Virus record (IMG/VR): IMGVR_UViG_3300033144_007170
Coordinates: 1 to 64,000 of that record
Reading direction: 5' to 3' (one strand)
Length of the DNA stretch: 64,000 bases
From: a virus
Part shown: positions 1-7,105 of the stretch, one piece after another
Layout: each line of letters opens with the position of its first letter
How positions within the stretch are numbered: position 1 is the stretch's first letter
The notes under the pieces: generated by a model
The model's input: the letters and a program-made list of their open reading frames with translations, nothing else
Database searches by the model: none
Told to the model about the DNA's origin: nothing
Program-made: the position numbers and the translations under genes

Positions 1-20
1 GTCATATCAATGCTGCCCAT
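1..20 (-). CDS. 5' end of a gene leaving the window
   Basis: Only the first codons (MGSIDM) are inside the window. The ATG at 20-18 sits seven bases after a clear AAAGGAG ribosome site, so this is a genuine start. Nothing can be said about function. Confidence 0.6.
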
Positions 21-44
21 AAATAACTCCTTTCCCATTTATTC

Positions 45-90
45 TATATAATATAAAGCGTAGACTTAGTTGCGGCTTTGTTATGTGATT
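45..90 (-). repeat. 46-bp intergenic repeat, copy 1
   Basis: Read on the minus strand it begins CATAACAAAGCCGCAACTAA and continues to a TATATTATA tail. A diverged copy lies at 4596-4644. Both sit between a gene end and the next ribosome site. The opening CATAACAAA and an internal GTCTACGC recall the ends of the attC-like sites, so it may be a deleted attC remnant, but the inner L boxes are missing. Confidence 0.45.
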
Positions 91-113
91 TTCTCCTCTG
101 TTTCTATAACAGC

Positions 114-149
114 CCAGACGTTTTATTTAATTTCTAAGCATAACGTCTG
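114..149. repeat. 36-bp exact repeat, copy 1
   Basis: Identical to 5493-5528. It begins CCAGACGTTT and ends CATAACGTCTG, so its ends form a short inverted repeat. It overlaps the R' end of an attC-like site in both places, so the same sequence follows the recombination point of two different sites. Confidence 0.85.
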
Positions 150-196
150 GGCGGAGCCGCCGGTGCTTTTCCGGTCGGCTCCAGTGACCGTTACTC
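138..196 (-). other. attC-like integron recombination site 1
   Basis: Minus strand: R''-like GAGTAAC, then GGTCACTGGAGCCGACCGG, an A-rich loop, CCGGCGGCTCC, GCCCAGAC and R' GTTATGC. The inner arms pair over about 10 bp with a small mismatch. This is the R''-L''-loop-L'-R' order of integron attC sites, and it matches the site at 4294-4351 base for base over CACTNGAGCCGACC and CAGACGTTATGC. The stop codon of the upstream gene (191-463) is inside R'', as in real cassettes. Confidence 0.72.
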
Positions 197-463
197 ATTG
201 AGTAATCCTTTTTCAAACTTTGCTACCATTTCCTTAAATCTGCCAACGTCCGCTTCCTCCATAATCCAACTGCCGAAATGGCCGTACTCACATTTATACC
301 CAAATACATACTTTAAAGCTGACCATATTCGTCTGTACCGGGGAAGTTGATAATCTAAAAAAACAGATGCGAATATCTCAGGTTCTTCTATATTAAGAGT
401 AAATCTTAATACATGTTCAGTCATACCGCATTGACACTCAAAAAAATATGTACCATCTAACAT
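191..463 (-). CDS. cassette-borne small Cys-containing protein, unknown
   Basis: 90 residues starting at the ATG eight bases after AAGGAG; a longer reading to 499 has no ribosome site. The protein opens MLDGTYFFECQCG, with one CxC pair, followed by an aromatic-rich middle and KCEYGH, so a metal site is possible. The stop codon lies in the attC-like site 138-196, the arrangement expected of an integron gene cassette. Similar short proteins occur in phages; I do not know a function. Confidence 0.7.
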   Translation of the reverse strand: MLDGTYFFECQCGMTEHVLRFTLNIEEPEIFASVFLDYQLPRYRRIWSALKYVFGYKCEYGHFGSWIMEEADVGRFKEMVAKFEKGLLNE

Positions 464-476
464 AAAGATTCTCCTT

Positions 477-773
477 TTAAGTTTCCCAATGAGCCCCAAA
501 GATTCTTATGCCTCCAGGAAGAAAGGAGAGGATTGCGATAGCTTCAGCCAGTTCATTGAATACACGAGCAACTTCTCCTTTCTTTTTACTCCCAAAGAGT
601 AGCACGTCTCCTTTCTCGCCTAAAAGTTTTGATATATTTTTTGCTTCAAGTTCCTCAAAATCCTCTTGTTTAGGTTTTCCTCGTTCTATCCACTGTTGAA
701 TTAATAAAGGGACCGCAGTAGATAAAGCTATCTCTATCGAATTCTTATTTAATTCCATCTTATTTAATTCCAT
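477..773 (-). CDS. unknown 98-residue protein
   Basis: The first ten residues are a direct duplication (MELNK MELNK), the DNA being an exact 15-bp tandem repeat, so either ATG could be used. The rest is mixed helical with a Gly-Pro-rich end (FLPGGIRIFG). Its ATG overlaps the stop of the 20-codon dehydrogenase remnant upstream (TAATG). Not recognised. Confidence 0.65.
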   Translation of the reverse strand: MELNKMELNKNSIEIALSTAVPLLIQQWIERGKPKQEDFEELEAKNISKLLGEKGDVLLFGSKKKGEVARVFNELAEAIAILSFLPGGIRIFGAHWET

Positions 774-835
774 TATGTATCCCTTTTTAAATTAGATCCC
801 ACTAACCCCGCCACTCCAGTTATTAAAATATTCAT
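773..835 (-). pseudogene. remnant of an NAD(P)-dependent epimerase/dehydratase
   Basis: A 20-codon frame with a good GGAAGGAAGG ribosome site encodes MNILITGVAGLVGSNL followed by four residues and a stop. The TGxxGxxG glycine motif behind a short beta strand is the N-terminal nucleotide-binding loop of extended short-chain dehydrogenases such as sugar-nucleotide epimerases. Everything after the loop is missing, so this is probably the stump of a deleted sugar gene. Confidence 0.5.
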
Positions 836-859
836 TTGCCTTCCTTCCTTTTCCCTTCT

Positions 860-1273
860 TTAGAGTTTTTTGTATGTCGCTTGAATAGGCCGTAACACTG
901 CAAATAAGCAAGGCTGACGATCTTGCAATCTTACTGGATTCGGTTCATCGTCTTCAAGCGCAAGCCATTGAGGTTTGCCTGCATAGCTTATCTCAGCGCC
1001 AGCATCATCAAGAACTGATATAACCCGTACCTGATAAATAGGTACAATAATGACACTCATATTACCACGCTCACATTCTGCAATAGCCTTGCGTACCCAT
1101 TTCATTACGCCTCCAGTAAAAGGAGGATTTACCCAATTTCTCTTACCCCAATCAATAGTTAACCCATCAAAGTTATCAGGTCTTGGGTGAGGACAAGGAT
1201 CAAAATCAAATTCAAATTCCTTGTATAGTTTTGTCCTCATTTCGGGGGGTGTTTTCCAATACTGTTTTTTCAT
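860..1273 (-). CDS. phage Dam-like DNA N6-adenine methyltransferase
   Basis: 137 residues. The N-terminal [12 protein letters not shown], then DFDPCPHP and the catalytic WVNPPF (the (D/N)PPF motif IV of amino-methyltransferases) are the signature of the short T1-type phage Dam family (Pfam Dam). The order of motifs and the small size fit the family. The protein would transfer a methyl group from SAM to adenine in phage DNA, probably to escape host restriction. The target site cannot be told from sequence. Confidence 0.85.
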   Translation of the reverse strand: MKKQYWKTPPEMRTKLYKEFEFDFDPCPHPRPDNFDGLTIDWGKRNWVNPPFTGGVMKWVRKAIAECERGNMSVIIVPIYQVRVISVLDDAGAEISYAGKPQWLALEDDEPNPVRLQDRQPCLFAVLRPIQATYKKL

Positions 1274-1284
1274 ATTAATAAATT

Positions 1285-1785
1285 CTACTTTTCTATTCGC
1301 TGAAATATTTCATAAATAAAGTTTATGGCGTATTCGGGTAATTTTATCCTACCCTTATTTTTTTCATAGTATTCCTTTGCGGTATCCCCGAATTTGTATG
1401 CCATAGCCATCCAGTCAATAACCATATGTACACAATGCACTTCCCATTCAACGGGATCTGACGTACTTCTATCTGTCCAATATTCCCAATGATGCGGATT
1501 TTTTAATATGTGATGGTTAAAGGCCTTAGATAGACTGTATTCTGGTTCATGTTCCGTAGGAAAAAATACTTTTCTATATTGTACGAATTCAGCTTCGGAT
1601 AATTTGGATAAATCATGCTCCTCAACTTCACCCCCTATCCAATTATACACATAATCATCATAAATAAAACGCATATCTTTACATTTTAATTGTAGTTCTT
1701 TCCATGCCTTACGAACATTAAGAAGATGCTCTTCTAAATAATCCAGATATTCACGAGATTTTTTTATTAGCTCCAATCCTATCAT
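1285..1785 (-). CDS. DUF5662-family protein
   Basis: 166 residues. The middle contains [11 protein letters not shown], then YRKVFFPT and [17 protein letters not shown]. The HDxSK and HHxxxNxHHWEYW motifs are typical of DUF5662, an all-helical family common in phages and resembling metal-dependent HD-type phosphohydrolases. The actual reaction is unknown. The start overlaps the stop of the upstream zinc-finger gene (ATGA), so the two are translationally coupled. Confidence 0.75.
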   Translation of the reverse strand: MIGLELIKKSREYLDYLEEHLLNVRKAWKELQLKCKDMRFIYDDYVYNWIGGEVEEHDLSKLSEAEFVQYRKVFFPTEHEPEYSLSKAFNHHILKNPHHWEYWTDRSTSDPVEWEVHCVHMVIDWMAMAYKFGDTAKEYYEKNKGRIKLPEYAINFIYEIFQRIEK

Positions 1786-1979
1786 AAATTACTCTTTAAC
1801 TTTTTTAATCTATTGAGATATCTCCTATGCCTATAACCTTTTTGTTTTATACCGCATTCCTCACAAAATTCTCTATATGTCCCACGCAATTTCGCAGGTT
1901 TTCCGCATCGTATACAAGAGCCTTTTGCTTTCTGTATTAATTGCCATTTACGTTGTCTGGATACGGTTTCTATGCTCAT
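1782..1979 (-). CDS. small zinc-finger protein
   Basis: 65 residues, very basic. CIRCGKPAK and CEECGIKQ give two CxxC knuckles about 16 residues apart, a treble-clef or zinc-ribbon arrangement, followed by a Lys/Arg-rich tail (RHRRYLNRLKKLK). This suggests a nucleic-acid-binding protein. The start and stop overlap those of both neighbours (ATGA at each end). Confidence 0.7.
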   Translation of the reverse strand: MSIETVSRQRKWQLIQKAKGSCIRCGKPAKLRGTYREFCEECGIKQKGYRHRRYLNRLKKLKSNL

Positions 1980-2740
1980 ATTAATAAATCACTATAATCT
2001 TTATATATTCTGCCTCTTAAACTACCACTGCTATGTGCTTGGGTTTTTATTTTTTGCCATTCCGGAAAATATACAGCATCATTATCACCAAGATGGGTAA
2101 CCCTAACTTCATTAACATATGCAGATAACAATTTCTTTTCTCTTAATTTTATAAAAAAGGATGCATCTTCGTAATCATACAATTGTCCTTCTACAGAATA
2201 ACCGCCTACTTTTTCGTAATCTGCCTTTTTAAAAAGCTGACAACCCCCTGCCACATTTACAGTCTGAGCTACCATAAAAGTAAACGGGCCTATACTCATC
2301 GGTAACGTAGTATCAAAAATATGATCGTCGGGAGGCAATGCTCCCCCTAAAACTAAATTATATCTTGGGCTTAAAAGAGAAAAAGAAGGATGTATTTTAG
2401 AAAAGCATTGGTAGGCTTTGGATAAACAAGATACATCATCCGAATTACTGAACATAATATCCCCATCTACAGTAAGTACATAAGGAGTTGTAGTTTCTCG
2501 GATAGCAATATCTAAAGCTTTGGGCTTACCTATATTGGATTTATATTGATATAAAGTATGTTTGCTTTTGGAAGAAAAAGGGGGGGCAGAAACCGATTCA
2601 AGATAGGATTTAGTAGCATCGGTTGAGCCATTATCTATAAAAACTATTTTAAGGTTCGGGTAATCCTGTTTTATAATAGATTCAACTACGTCGGGAACAT
2701 ATCTATATCTATTACAAAATAGAGCTATAAGAGTTAGCAT
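1976..2740 (-). CDS. glycosyltransferase family 2
   Basis: 254 residues from the ATG after GGGGAG; a longer frame would run into the phosphoribosyltransferase gene and is unlikely. The GT-A fold is shown by LTLIALFCNRY, VFIDNGSTDAT (the NDGS-like donor loop) and TVDGDIMF (the DxD metal site). A later YDYEDASFFIKL resembles the catalytic ED region. It would transfer a sugar from a nucleotide sugar; targets in phages include modified bases, virion proteins or host surface glycans. Confidence 0.85.
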   Translation of the reverse strand: MLTLIALFCNRYRYVPDVVESIIKQDYPNLKIVFIDNGSTDATKSYLESVSAPPFSSKSKHTLYQYKSNIGKPKALDIAIRETTTPYVLTVDGDIMFSNSDDVSCLSKAYQCFSKIHPSFSLLSPRYNLVLGGALPPDDHIFDTTLPMSIGPFTFMVAQTVNVAGGCQLFKKADYEKVGGYSVEGQLYDYEDASFFIKLREKKLLSAYVNEVRVTHLGDNDAVYFPEWQKIKTQAHSSGSLRGRIYKDYSDLLI

Positions 2741-2745
2741 ATGCG

Positions 2746-3348
2746 TTATTTCTCCCCTTTTGGGTTTAGGGTAAACGCAACATGGTTTTTGCACAAAGGA
2801 CATTCCTCTGGACTCCAAGAAGATACTGGATGATCGATAAGAGTACCATATTCGATTTTATCGGATAAATCACTACCTCTATCCCACAAAGAAAAAGTAT
2901 GTATTACCTCTCCACCACAAGAATTTACAGCTTCTATAGTTTGTAAAATCGAATTTCCAGTAGTGACTATATCCTCTATTAGAATTACAGATTTATTTTG
3001 TATAAAAGAATCAAAACCTCTACGAAATAGCATTAGCGCATAACCAGATATTTTAATTTTTTCTGGATAAACTAAAGGAATTCCAAGAAGATAAGATAAA
3101 GGAGCACTAAAAATAGCACCTGCAACGGCAGGTCCAGTAATAACTAAATTGTTTAATTGGGGAGTTGGAATAGGCCCAATTAAACTGGAAATTTTAGATT
3201 GGAATTGGGTTAAAATCTTTCGGAATAAAACAGGTTTGGTCAAAATTGAATCTTTATTGATATATAAATCGGAATGTCTTCTACTTCTAAGCTTGAAATG
3301 CCCTTGCAGAATTAAATCAGAATTTTTCAGTTCATTGAACAACGTCAT
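2746..3348 (-). CDS. orotate phosphoribosyltransferase-like protein
   Basis: About 200 residues. GHFKLRSRRHSDLYINKD is the PyrE N-terminal signature and VILIEDIVTTGNSI is the PRPP loop of type I phosphoribosyltransferases. The C-terminus adds a CPLC pair. Known members make OMP from orotate and PRPP, so a pyrimidine salvage role is the simplest inference, though the flexible-loop residues are divergent and another base could be used. I chose the second ATG because GGGAG runs directly into the first. The transcript has a structured leader and its own promoter. Confidence 0.8.
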   Translation of the reverse strand: MTLFNELKNSDLILQGHFKLRSRRHSDLYINKDSILTKPVLFRKILTQFQSKISSLIGPIPTPQLNNLVITGPAVAGAIFSAPLSYLLGIPLVYPEKIKISGYALMLFRRGFDSFIQNKSVILIEDIVTTGNSILQTIEAVNSCGGEVIHTFSLWDRGSDLSDKIEYGTLIDHPVSSWSPEECPLCKNHVAFTLNPKGEK

Positions 3349-3365
3349 CACCATCTCCCTTTTTA

Positions 3366-3379
3366 TGAACTCGTGTGCA
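3366..3379. promoter_or_regulatory. near-palindrome TGAACTCGTGTGCA (copy 1)
   Basis: One of twelve scattered copies of a TGAACWCGTGTKCA motif. This copy is in the leader of the phosphoribosyltransferase transcript, just upstream of its start codon. Confidence 0.55.
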
Positions 3380-3394
3380 TTAGTATCTTAATAT

Positions 3395-3498
3395 AAAAGA
3401 GGATTTCCTTTGGAGGGAGCTTCGTAAAGAGCGGCTATCTTTATTTCAGCTCCCACCGGGAGGCAAAAAAGGAAAGAAGAAAAAAGAGAAAAGAAAGT
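3395..3498 (-). ncRNA. structured 5' leader of the phosphoribosyltransferase mRNA
   Basis: Downstream of the promoter at 3505-3533, the RNA would contain CTCCC-GGT-GGGAG as one hairpin and GGGAGCT...AGCTCCC as a competing longer stem. The two foldings share the same GGGAGCT strand, so they exclude each other, as expected for an attenuator or riboswitch-like switch. No known riboswitch motif was recognised. Confidence 0.45.
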
Positions 3499-3504
3499 TA
3501 AAAC

Positions 3505-3533
3505 ACCATACTTTACTTTTATAGATAAGTCAA
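3505..3533 (-). promoter_or_regulatory. sigma-70-type promoter
   Basis: Minus strand TTGACT, 17-bp spacer, TATGGT. The -35 overlaps the stop codon of the upstream gene. It would transcribe the structured leader and the phosphoribosyltransferase and glycosyltransferase genes. Confidence 0.7.
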
Positions 3534-3982
3534 GTCTTTTCCTTATTTTGCTTATACTTTTTTCGTTCCTTATAAAGCTGCTTATTTATAGCCCTGTGGG
3601 CAAAGCATTTGCCTGAAATCTCTTTAAACTTTATTTGTATTTCCTTTGGGGTGTATTTATTTTCTATAAAATACACCCACATTTCTTTCTCTGTTCTACA
3701 CCCCATTAATAAATGAGGGTATTTGTATTTTTTTCTGTATAAAGAAGAAAGACCTTTTTTTCCTTTGCAATCAAATCCGTATTTTTTAAGGGCAGAACTT
3801 AAAGGCCCCTCCCCTACTCCCAAATAAACAGCCATTTCTACTATAGACATTTTAGGAACAAGCTTACTAAACATTTTATGAGCTGAGCCATCAAATAGAT
3901 ATCTACTCTTTGCTATACCTTCCCAGTCTATTTGATTACGAACTCCTGTTTTAGGAACGGCTATTTTATATTTTTTCATCAA
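3530..3982 (-). CDS. unknown basic protein, possible HTH
   Basis: 150 residues. The centre (SIVEMAVYLGVGEGPLSSAL, then KKYGFDCKG) reads like a helix-turn-helix, and the C-terminus is a Lys-rich helix (YKERKKYKQNKEK). A DNA-binding role is likely but the family is not recognised. The frame ends just before the promoter for the next transcript. Confidence 0.6.
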   Translation of the reverse strand: MMKKYKIAVPKTGVRNQIDWEGIAKSRYLFDGSAHKMFSKLVPKMSIVEMAVYLGVGEGPLSSALKKYGFDCKGKKGLSSLYRKKYKYPHLLMGCRTEKEMWVYFIENKYTPKEIQIKFKEISGKCFAHRAINKQLYKERKKYKQNKEKT

Positions 3983-4279
3983 TTATATTTTTGCCATCTT
4001 ATAATTACAAACATAGTTAAAATCCCCCGACCAATCCTGACCGTCTTCATCAAAACCCTCTTCATCCAACTCAGATTTAGAAGGTCTATTTTTAACCTCA
4101 CACTTAGTTGCTTTTTGATCAATAATACCAGAAACAATGTCTTCAACTTCTTCCGGCCATTCGTTATTATTCTCAAGATAACTGGCTATTATTTCTTTAG
4201 AAGCTATCGCTTGTTCTGATAATGTTGCAAAAGTCTCGAACCCGTTTCCCGCTGGGTCAAATATAAAATATTTATTCAT
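3983..4279 (-). CDS. small acidic protein behind attC-like site 2
   Basis: 98 residues from the ATG after GGAGG; earlier starts lie inside the attC-like site. MNKYFIFDPAGNGFETFAT, WPEEVEDIVSGI and DEEGFDEDGQDW are recognisable features of a small acidic family seen in phages and integron cassettes; the function is unknown. The ribosome site begins only a few bases after R' of the attC-like site, as for a first gene of a cassette. Confidence 0.75.
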   Translation of the reverse strand: MNKYFIFDPAGNGFETFATLSEQAIASKEIIASYLENNNEWPEEVEDIVSGIIDQKATKCEVKNRPSKSELDEEGFDEDGQDWSGDFNYVCNYKMAKI

Positions 4280-4293
4280 AACGCCTCCATAAA

Positions 4294-4351
4294 GCATAAC
4301 GTCTGAATGGAGCCGTCCTGTTTTTAGGTCGGCTCAAGTGATTTGTTATGC
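4294..4351 (-). other. attC-like integron recombination site 2 (best match)
   Basis: Minus strand: R'' GCATAAC, AAATCACTTGAGCCGACC, an 8-nt loop TAAAAACA, GGACGGCTCC, ATTCAGAC, R' GTTATGC. R'' and R' are perfect 7-bp complements and the inner arms pair over 9 positions with one mismatch. The order and the TAACAA...CAAGCCGAC-like and CGGCT...GTTA wording match classical attC sites closely. It follows a 62-codon gene and precedes a new gene on the same strand. Confidence 0.78.
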
Positions 4352-4387
4352 GGTTTTATGTTTTCATCAAGATACAATACCTGTTGA

Positions 4388-4576
4388 CTAATATTTTTTT
4401 CGTGGCTTTATAATCGTTTCGTAAATAAAAAACCCAATATAGCAACAATCAATAACACGAATGTCGTTGATAATTCGGTAAATATAACTACTATTATCCA
4501 TAACCATGCCCAGCCAACCCGTGATCAAAAGAACGGTAATAAGGAGTAACCAAATTATCTTTTGTGCTTTGCTCAT
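4388..4576 (-). CDS. small membrane protein, cassette-like
   Basis: 62 residues with two hydrophobic stretches (IIWLLLITVLLITGWLG and a weaker CCYIGFFIYETI) and a basic tail IKPRKKY. It is predicted to be an inner-membrane hairpin. It has a good AGGTTTC-preceded GGAGG site and ends 36 bases before the attC-like site, so it is likely the gene of that cassette. Confidence 0.6.
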   Translation of the reverse strand: MSKAQKIIWLLLITVLLITGWLGMVMDNSSYIYRIINDIRVIDCCYIGFFIYETIIKPRKKY

Positions 4577-4595
4577 AAGAAACCTCCAAACAATA

Positions 4596-4644
4596 ACTAT
4601 ATTTTTATAATATAGCGCATAGACTTAATTGCAGATTTATTGTG
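4596..4644 (-). repeat. 46-bp intergenic repeat, copy 2
   Basis: Diverged copy of 45-90. It directly follows the stop of 4637-4903, as copy 1 follows attC-like site 1. The minus strand reads CAATAAATCTGCAATTAAGT, then TATGCGCTATATTATA. Confidence 0.45.
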
Positions 4645-4903
4645 TTTTTTTATTCTCTTCTTCTGTTTCTATTTCAACTACTGCCCCAGAAAAAGAAGTA
4701 GTTGCAAGAGCCGTTTTAAGCTCCTCTGTTATTTCAAGCCATGTTTTTATTTTCTCTATAGGAAATTGTACTCCACATTTACACCAAACAATTTTTATCT
4801 CTGTTGTGGCTAACGGAAAACTTACTGCGAACCCACACTTAGCACAAGATACTTTAACATGATTTATTTCTTTCAGATCTGTTACGAGTATTGTTTTTGT
4901 CAT
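4637..4903 (-). CDS. small zinc-ribbon-like protein
   Basis: 88 residues. KVSCAKCGFAVSF and VWCKCGVQF form a CxxC/CxC pair about 20 residues apart, a minimal zinc ribbon. The C-terminus is acidic (EIETEEENKK). Not recognised beyond that; it may bind nucleic acid or protein. Confidence 0.65.
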   Translation of the reverse strand: MTKTILVTDLKEINHVKVSCAKCGFAVSFPLATTEIKIVWCKCGVQFPIEKIKTWLEITEELKTALATTSFSGAVVEIETEEENKKTQ

Positions 4904-4915
4904 AGTTTTTTACTC

Positions 4916-5488
4916 CTATTTTGTTAATATCGAAACTCTCATAGCTTTTTTTCTTGGTCGTTTATTAGCTATAGGCATATCAGAATCCTCAGCAAAATCC
5001 TCTTTTGATAACATTCCAAAGGGTAGCATATGTATTGTTTTGCATCGAGGACAACTTACAGAAACTTTAGAATTATCTTTACATAAAAAACTTTTAACTC
5101 TTTTGAATCTCGAATTTTCCCAACACTTAGAACAGATTGTTTTCCCTGTTATAGAATGTATACGCCATCCAATCTTTTTATCTTTTTTAAATTTAGAATC
5201 CCAATAGATTTTTATAAGAACAAATACAAATGCAAATAAAATAGATACCATAAGAGGCCAAATTACCAGTTCGATTCCAAACGCTATGGTATAATGTAAC
5301 TGATATAAATACTTAAGAAACAAATATATTTTTTTATAGAAAATAACTGCGGGTATTCCGAATACTCCCGCCGCAATAAAGATATCATCTATAATTTCAC
5401 GCTTTTTAAATTTAGATCGCATACCGTATCCAAACATCATCGCCACCACTCCTATAATACATGATTGTGCATTGGACAAATCCATCAC
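4916..5488 (-). CDS. membrane protein with C-terminal zinc-binding domain
   Basis: 190 residues. Two or three hydrophobic segments (about residues 8-22, 37-55 and 65-92) are followed by a cytoplasmic-type part with CSKCWENSR and, 27 residues later, CPRCKTIH, four Cys in zinc-ribbon spacing. It starts 28 bases after R' of attC-like site 3. Function unknown. Confidence 0.65.
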   Translation of the reverse strand: MMDLSNAQSCIIGVVAMMFGYGMRSKFKKREIIDDIFIAAGVFGIPAVIFYKKIYLFLKYLYQLHYTIAFGIELVIWPLMVSILFAFVFVLIKIYWDSKFKKDKKIGWRIHSITGKTICSKCWENSRFKRVKSFLCKDNSKVSVSCPRCKTIHMLPFGMLSKEDFAEDSDMPIANKRPRKKAMRVSILTK

Positions 5489-5492
5489 TACT

Positions 5493-5528
5493 CCAGACGT
5501 TTTATTTAATTTCTAAGCATAACGTCTG
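5493..5528. repeat. 36-bp exact repeat, copy 2
   Basis: Identical to 114-149 and, like it, spans the junction between an attC-like R' box and the following DNA. Confidence 0.85.
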
Positions 5529-5563
5529 AACTGAGCCGCCGATCTTTTCGGGTCGGCTCACTA
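5517..5563 (-). other. attC-like site 3, R'' lost
   Basis: Minus strand TGAGCCGACCCG, loop AAAAGAT, CGGCGGCTCA, GTTCAGAC, GTTATGC. The L arms and R' match sites 1 and 2, but the outer R'' (TAACNAATCACT) is replaced by the end of the upstream ORF, whose TAG stop abuts the L'' arm. It is probably a half-site left by a deletion or gene invasion. Confidence 0.6.
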
Positions 5564-5770
5564 CAATGAACAAAGATTATTAAGTACCTTTTTTGCTGAA
5601 GCATCAGAAGCAAACAAAAGGGCTATTAGAGTCGTCTTTCCTTCAGTTTTAGGTATATTAAATAATTGTTCCGCAATTCGATGTTGCTGCTCATTAAGTT
5701 CTATTCTTCTGCTTTTACAAAAATTTAGAAATGTTGGTAAATCATTCGTAACTTGTCGTCTATATAACAT
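5561..5770 (-). CDS. fragment resembling a terminase/ATPase N-terminus
   Basis: 69 residues. The middle reads RIELNEQQHRIAEQLFN and then PKTEGKTTLIALL, a degenerate Walker A (the first Gly is missing) at the position found in large terminases. It stops right at the truncated attC-like site. It looks like the stub of a longer ATPase, but a self-contained small protein cannot be excluded. Confidence 0.5.
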   Translation of the reverse strand: MLYRRQVTNDLPTFLNFCKSRRIELNEQQHRIAEQLFNIPKTEGKTTLIALLFASDASAKKVLNNLCSL

Positions 5771-5810
5771 AAGAAATCTCCTTCGGCTATTTTATATTTT
5801 TCATCTTGAA

Positions 5811-6413
5811 TTATCTATTAGCTTTAAAAAAAGCTTTTGCGAACCCTTGTGGGGTTACTGCTCTTTTAGCAGCTTGTGTACTACTTGTTATATCTGATAT
5901 GCTTGGCAATTTTCTATTGTTTATTTTAAATCTTGCTTTTTCCTCTTCTGTCAATTCTATTTTTTTTGTTTTAGGAATGTTAAAATATCCCCATAGATCT
6001 GTCTTTTTTGTATAAGGATCTCCGAAATCGCAAGGATCAAAAGTAAAATAAGGGTACCCTAAAAATTGTCTTAATAAACACCTCGGATTTTCTAACGCCC
6101 AAAATTTAAGACCCCCGTCTTTTCGATATAAGGGCTCATATCTACATTCCCATATAACATTTAAACAGGCTCGTACAATTTCCATACCTTCCCGCAAATC
6201 TCTTTCCTTTTTTGCTCTGGTTCGTGCTAATGAAAACATCGTGCACGGGGGAGCTGCAAGAATTCCATATACATTTTTTGGGGGGAGGTATTCTCTCACA
6301 TCATTATCGGGAAGGCTGATCGATATAACGTTATAGCCGGCTTCCGTATATGGTTTTTCCCAACTTCCAGTTCCAGAGCATAGACTTAAAATTGTTTTTT
6401 GATTATTATTCAT
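5811..6413 (-). CDS. DNA cytosine-5-methyltransferase-like protein
   Basis: 200 residues. ILSLCSGTGSWEKPY is SAM motif I, AAPPCTMFSLAR is motif IV with the catalytic Pro-Cys, and WALENPRC matches ENV motif VI. There is no room for a long target-recognition domain, so this is a short phage type: it could be a minimal methylase, a base hypermodification enzyme or an inactive paralogue. With the adenine methylase at 860-1273 it suggests the phage DNA is modified. Confidence 0.75.
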   Translation of the reverse strand: MNNNQKTILSLCSGTGSWEKPYTEAGYNVISISLPDNDVREYLPPKNVYGILAAPPCTMFSLARTRAKKERDLREGMEIVRACLNVIWECRYEPLYRKDGGLKFWALENPRCLLRQFLGYPYFTFDPCDFGDPYTKKTDLWGYFNIPKTKKIELTEEEKARFKINNRKLPSISDITSSTQAAKRAVTPQGFAKAFFKANR

Positions 6414-6731
6414 TTATTTATATTTCCTGGCTCCTCTTTCTTTATCCTGTTTTAATTGTTCTACCATAACGTCAAGCTCTGCTTTTGCTAAAGGCGGAAG
6501 TATTTGTTCAAGGACAGCAGACCATCTGCAACAATTTTCAAGTCTTTCTACTTTTAATTCTAAATGATTTATTCTGATATCCTTAGCTTCTAAAATAATT
6601 TGATTATCTTTTTGTTTGTCCCAAGAGATAACCCCATAAATAGCTAATCCAAATATTAAGAATAAAAATAATAACCATGCAAAACCAGCCAATGCCGAAT
6701 CTCCTTTATTTTCTTTTTCGTCATCCCTCAT
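6414..6731 (-). CDS. single-pass membrane protein with coiled coil
   Basis: 105 residues: a charged N-terminus, one transmembrane segment (FAWLLFLFLIFGLAIYGVI) and a heptad-like helix (INHLELKVERLEN) before a basic tail. The layout resembles i-spanins or membrane anchors, but there is no lysis neighbour here, so no role is assigned. The stop abuts the methylase start. Confidence 0.6.
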   Translation of the reverse strand: MRDDEKENKGDSALAGFAWLLFLFLIFGLAIYGVISWDKQKDNQIILEAKDIRINHLELKVERLENCCRWSAVLEQILPPLAKAELDVMVEQLKQDKERGARKYK

Positions 6732-7105
6732 ACTTCTCCTTCTTGCTCATCCTCAAATGTAAAGTACCCTTTTGATTTTTTATTATCTTCGACATCGGGA
6801 ACTACATAATCCCCTTCGATATCTTCTTTAAAAAAGGGAGCTTTTCTTTTTTGTCTTTCTTTCAATGTCCAAGCCATTTGTGCAAAATGGGCAGTTTTCT
6901 CAAAATCACGTTCTTTTCCAAATCCATTCCATAACCGCAAAGAATATTTCAGCATATTCCATAAAAATATCCTAAGTCCGGTATAATGACAAAAATCATT
7001 GAATTTCATTCCTCCAGACCCGTATTTTGCTTGGGGTCCCTTAAGATAAATCTCCATCATCGCAGAAAATTTTCTCCAGTCCCCTATTCTATCAAATTTA
7101 TTCAC
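6728..7105 (-). CDS. phage protein, possibly DUF3310/DUF5664-like
   Basis: 125 residues. FCHYTGLRIFLWNMLKYSLRLWNGFGKERDFEKTAHFAQMA has the spacing of aromatic, Lys-Tyr and Asp-(x)-Lys-(Thr/Ala) positions seen in the small helical DUF3310-type phage family, but it is a weak match by eye. Start and stop overlap both neighbours by 4 bases. Confidence 0.55.
   Translation of the reverse strand: MNKFDRIGDWRKFSAMMEIYLKGPQAKYGSGGMKFNDFCHYTGLRIFLWNMLKYSLRLWNGFGKERDFEKTAHFAQMAWTLKERQKRKAPFFKEDIEGDYVVPDVEDNKKSKGYFTFEDEQEGEV

Noticed and set aside
3440-3475. Intrinsic terminator upstream of the phosphoribosyltransferase
   Set aside because: The hairpin has its T run on the 5' side in the direction of transcription, so it cannot be a minus-strand terminator; treated as a leader structure.
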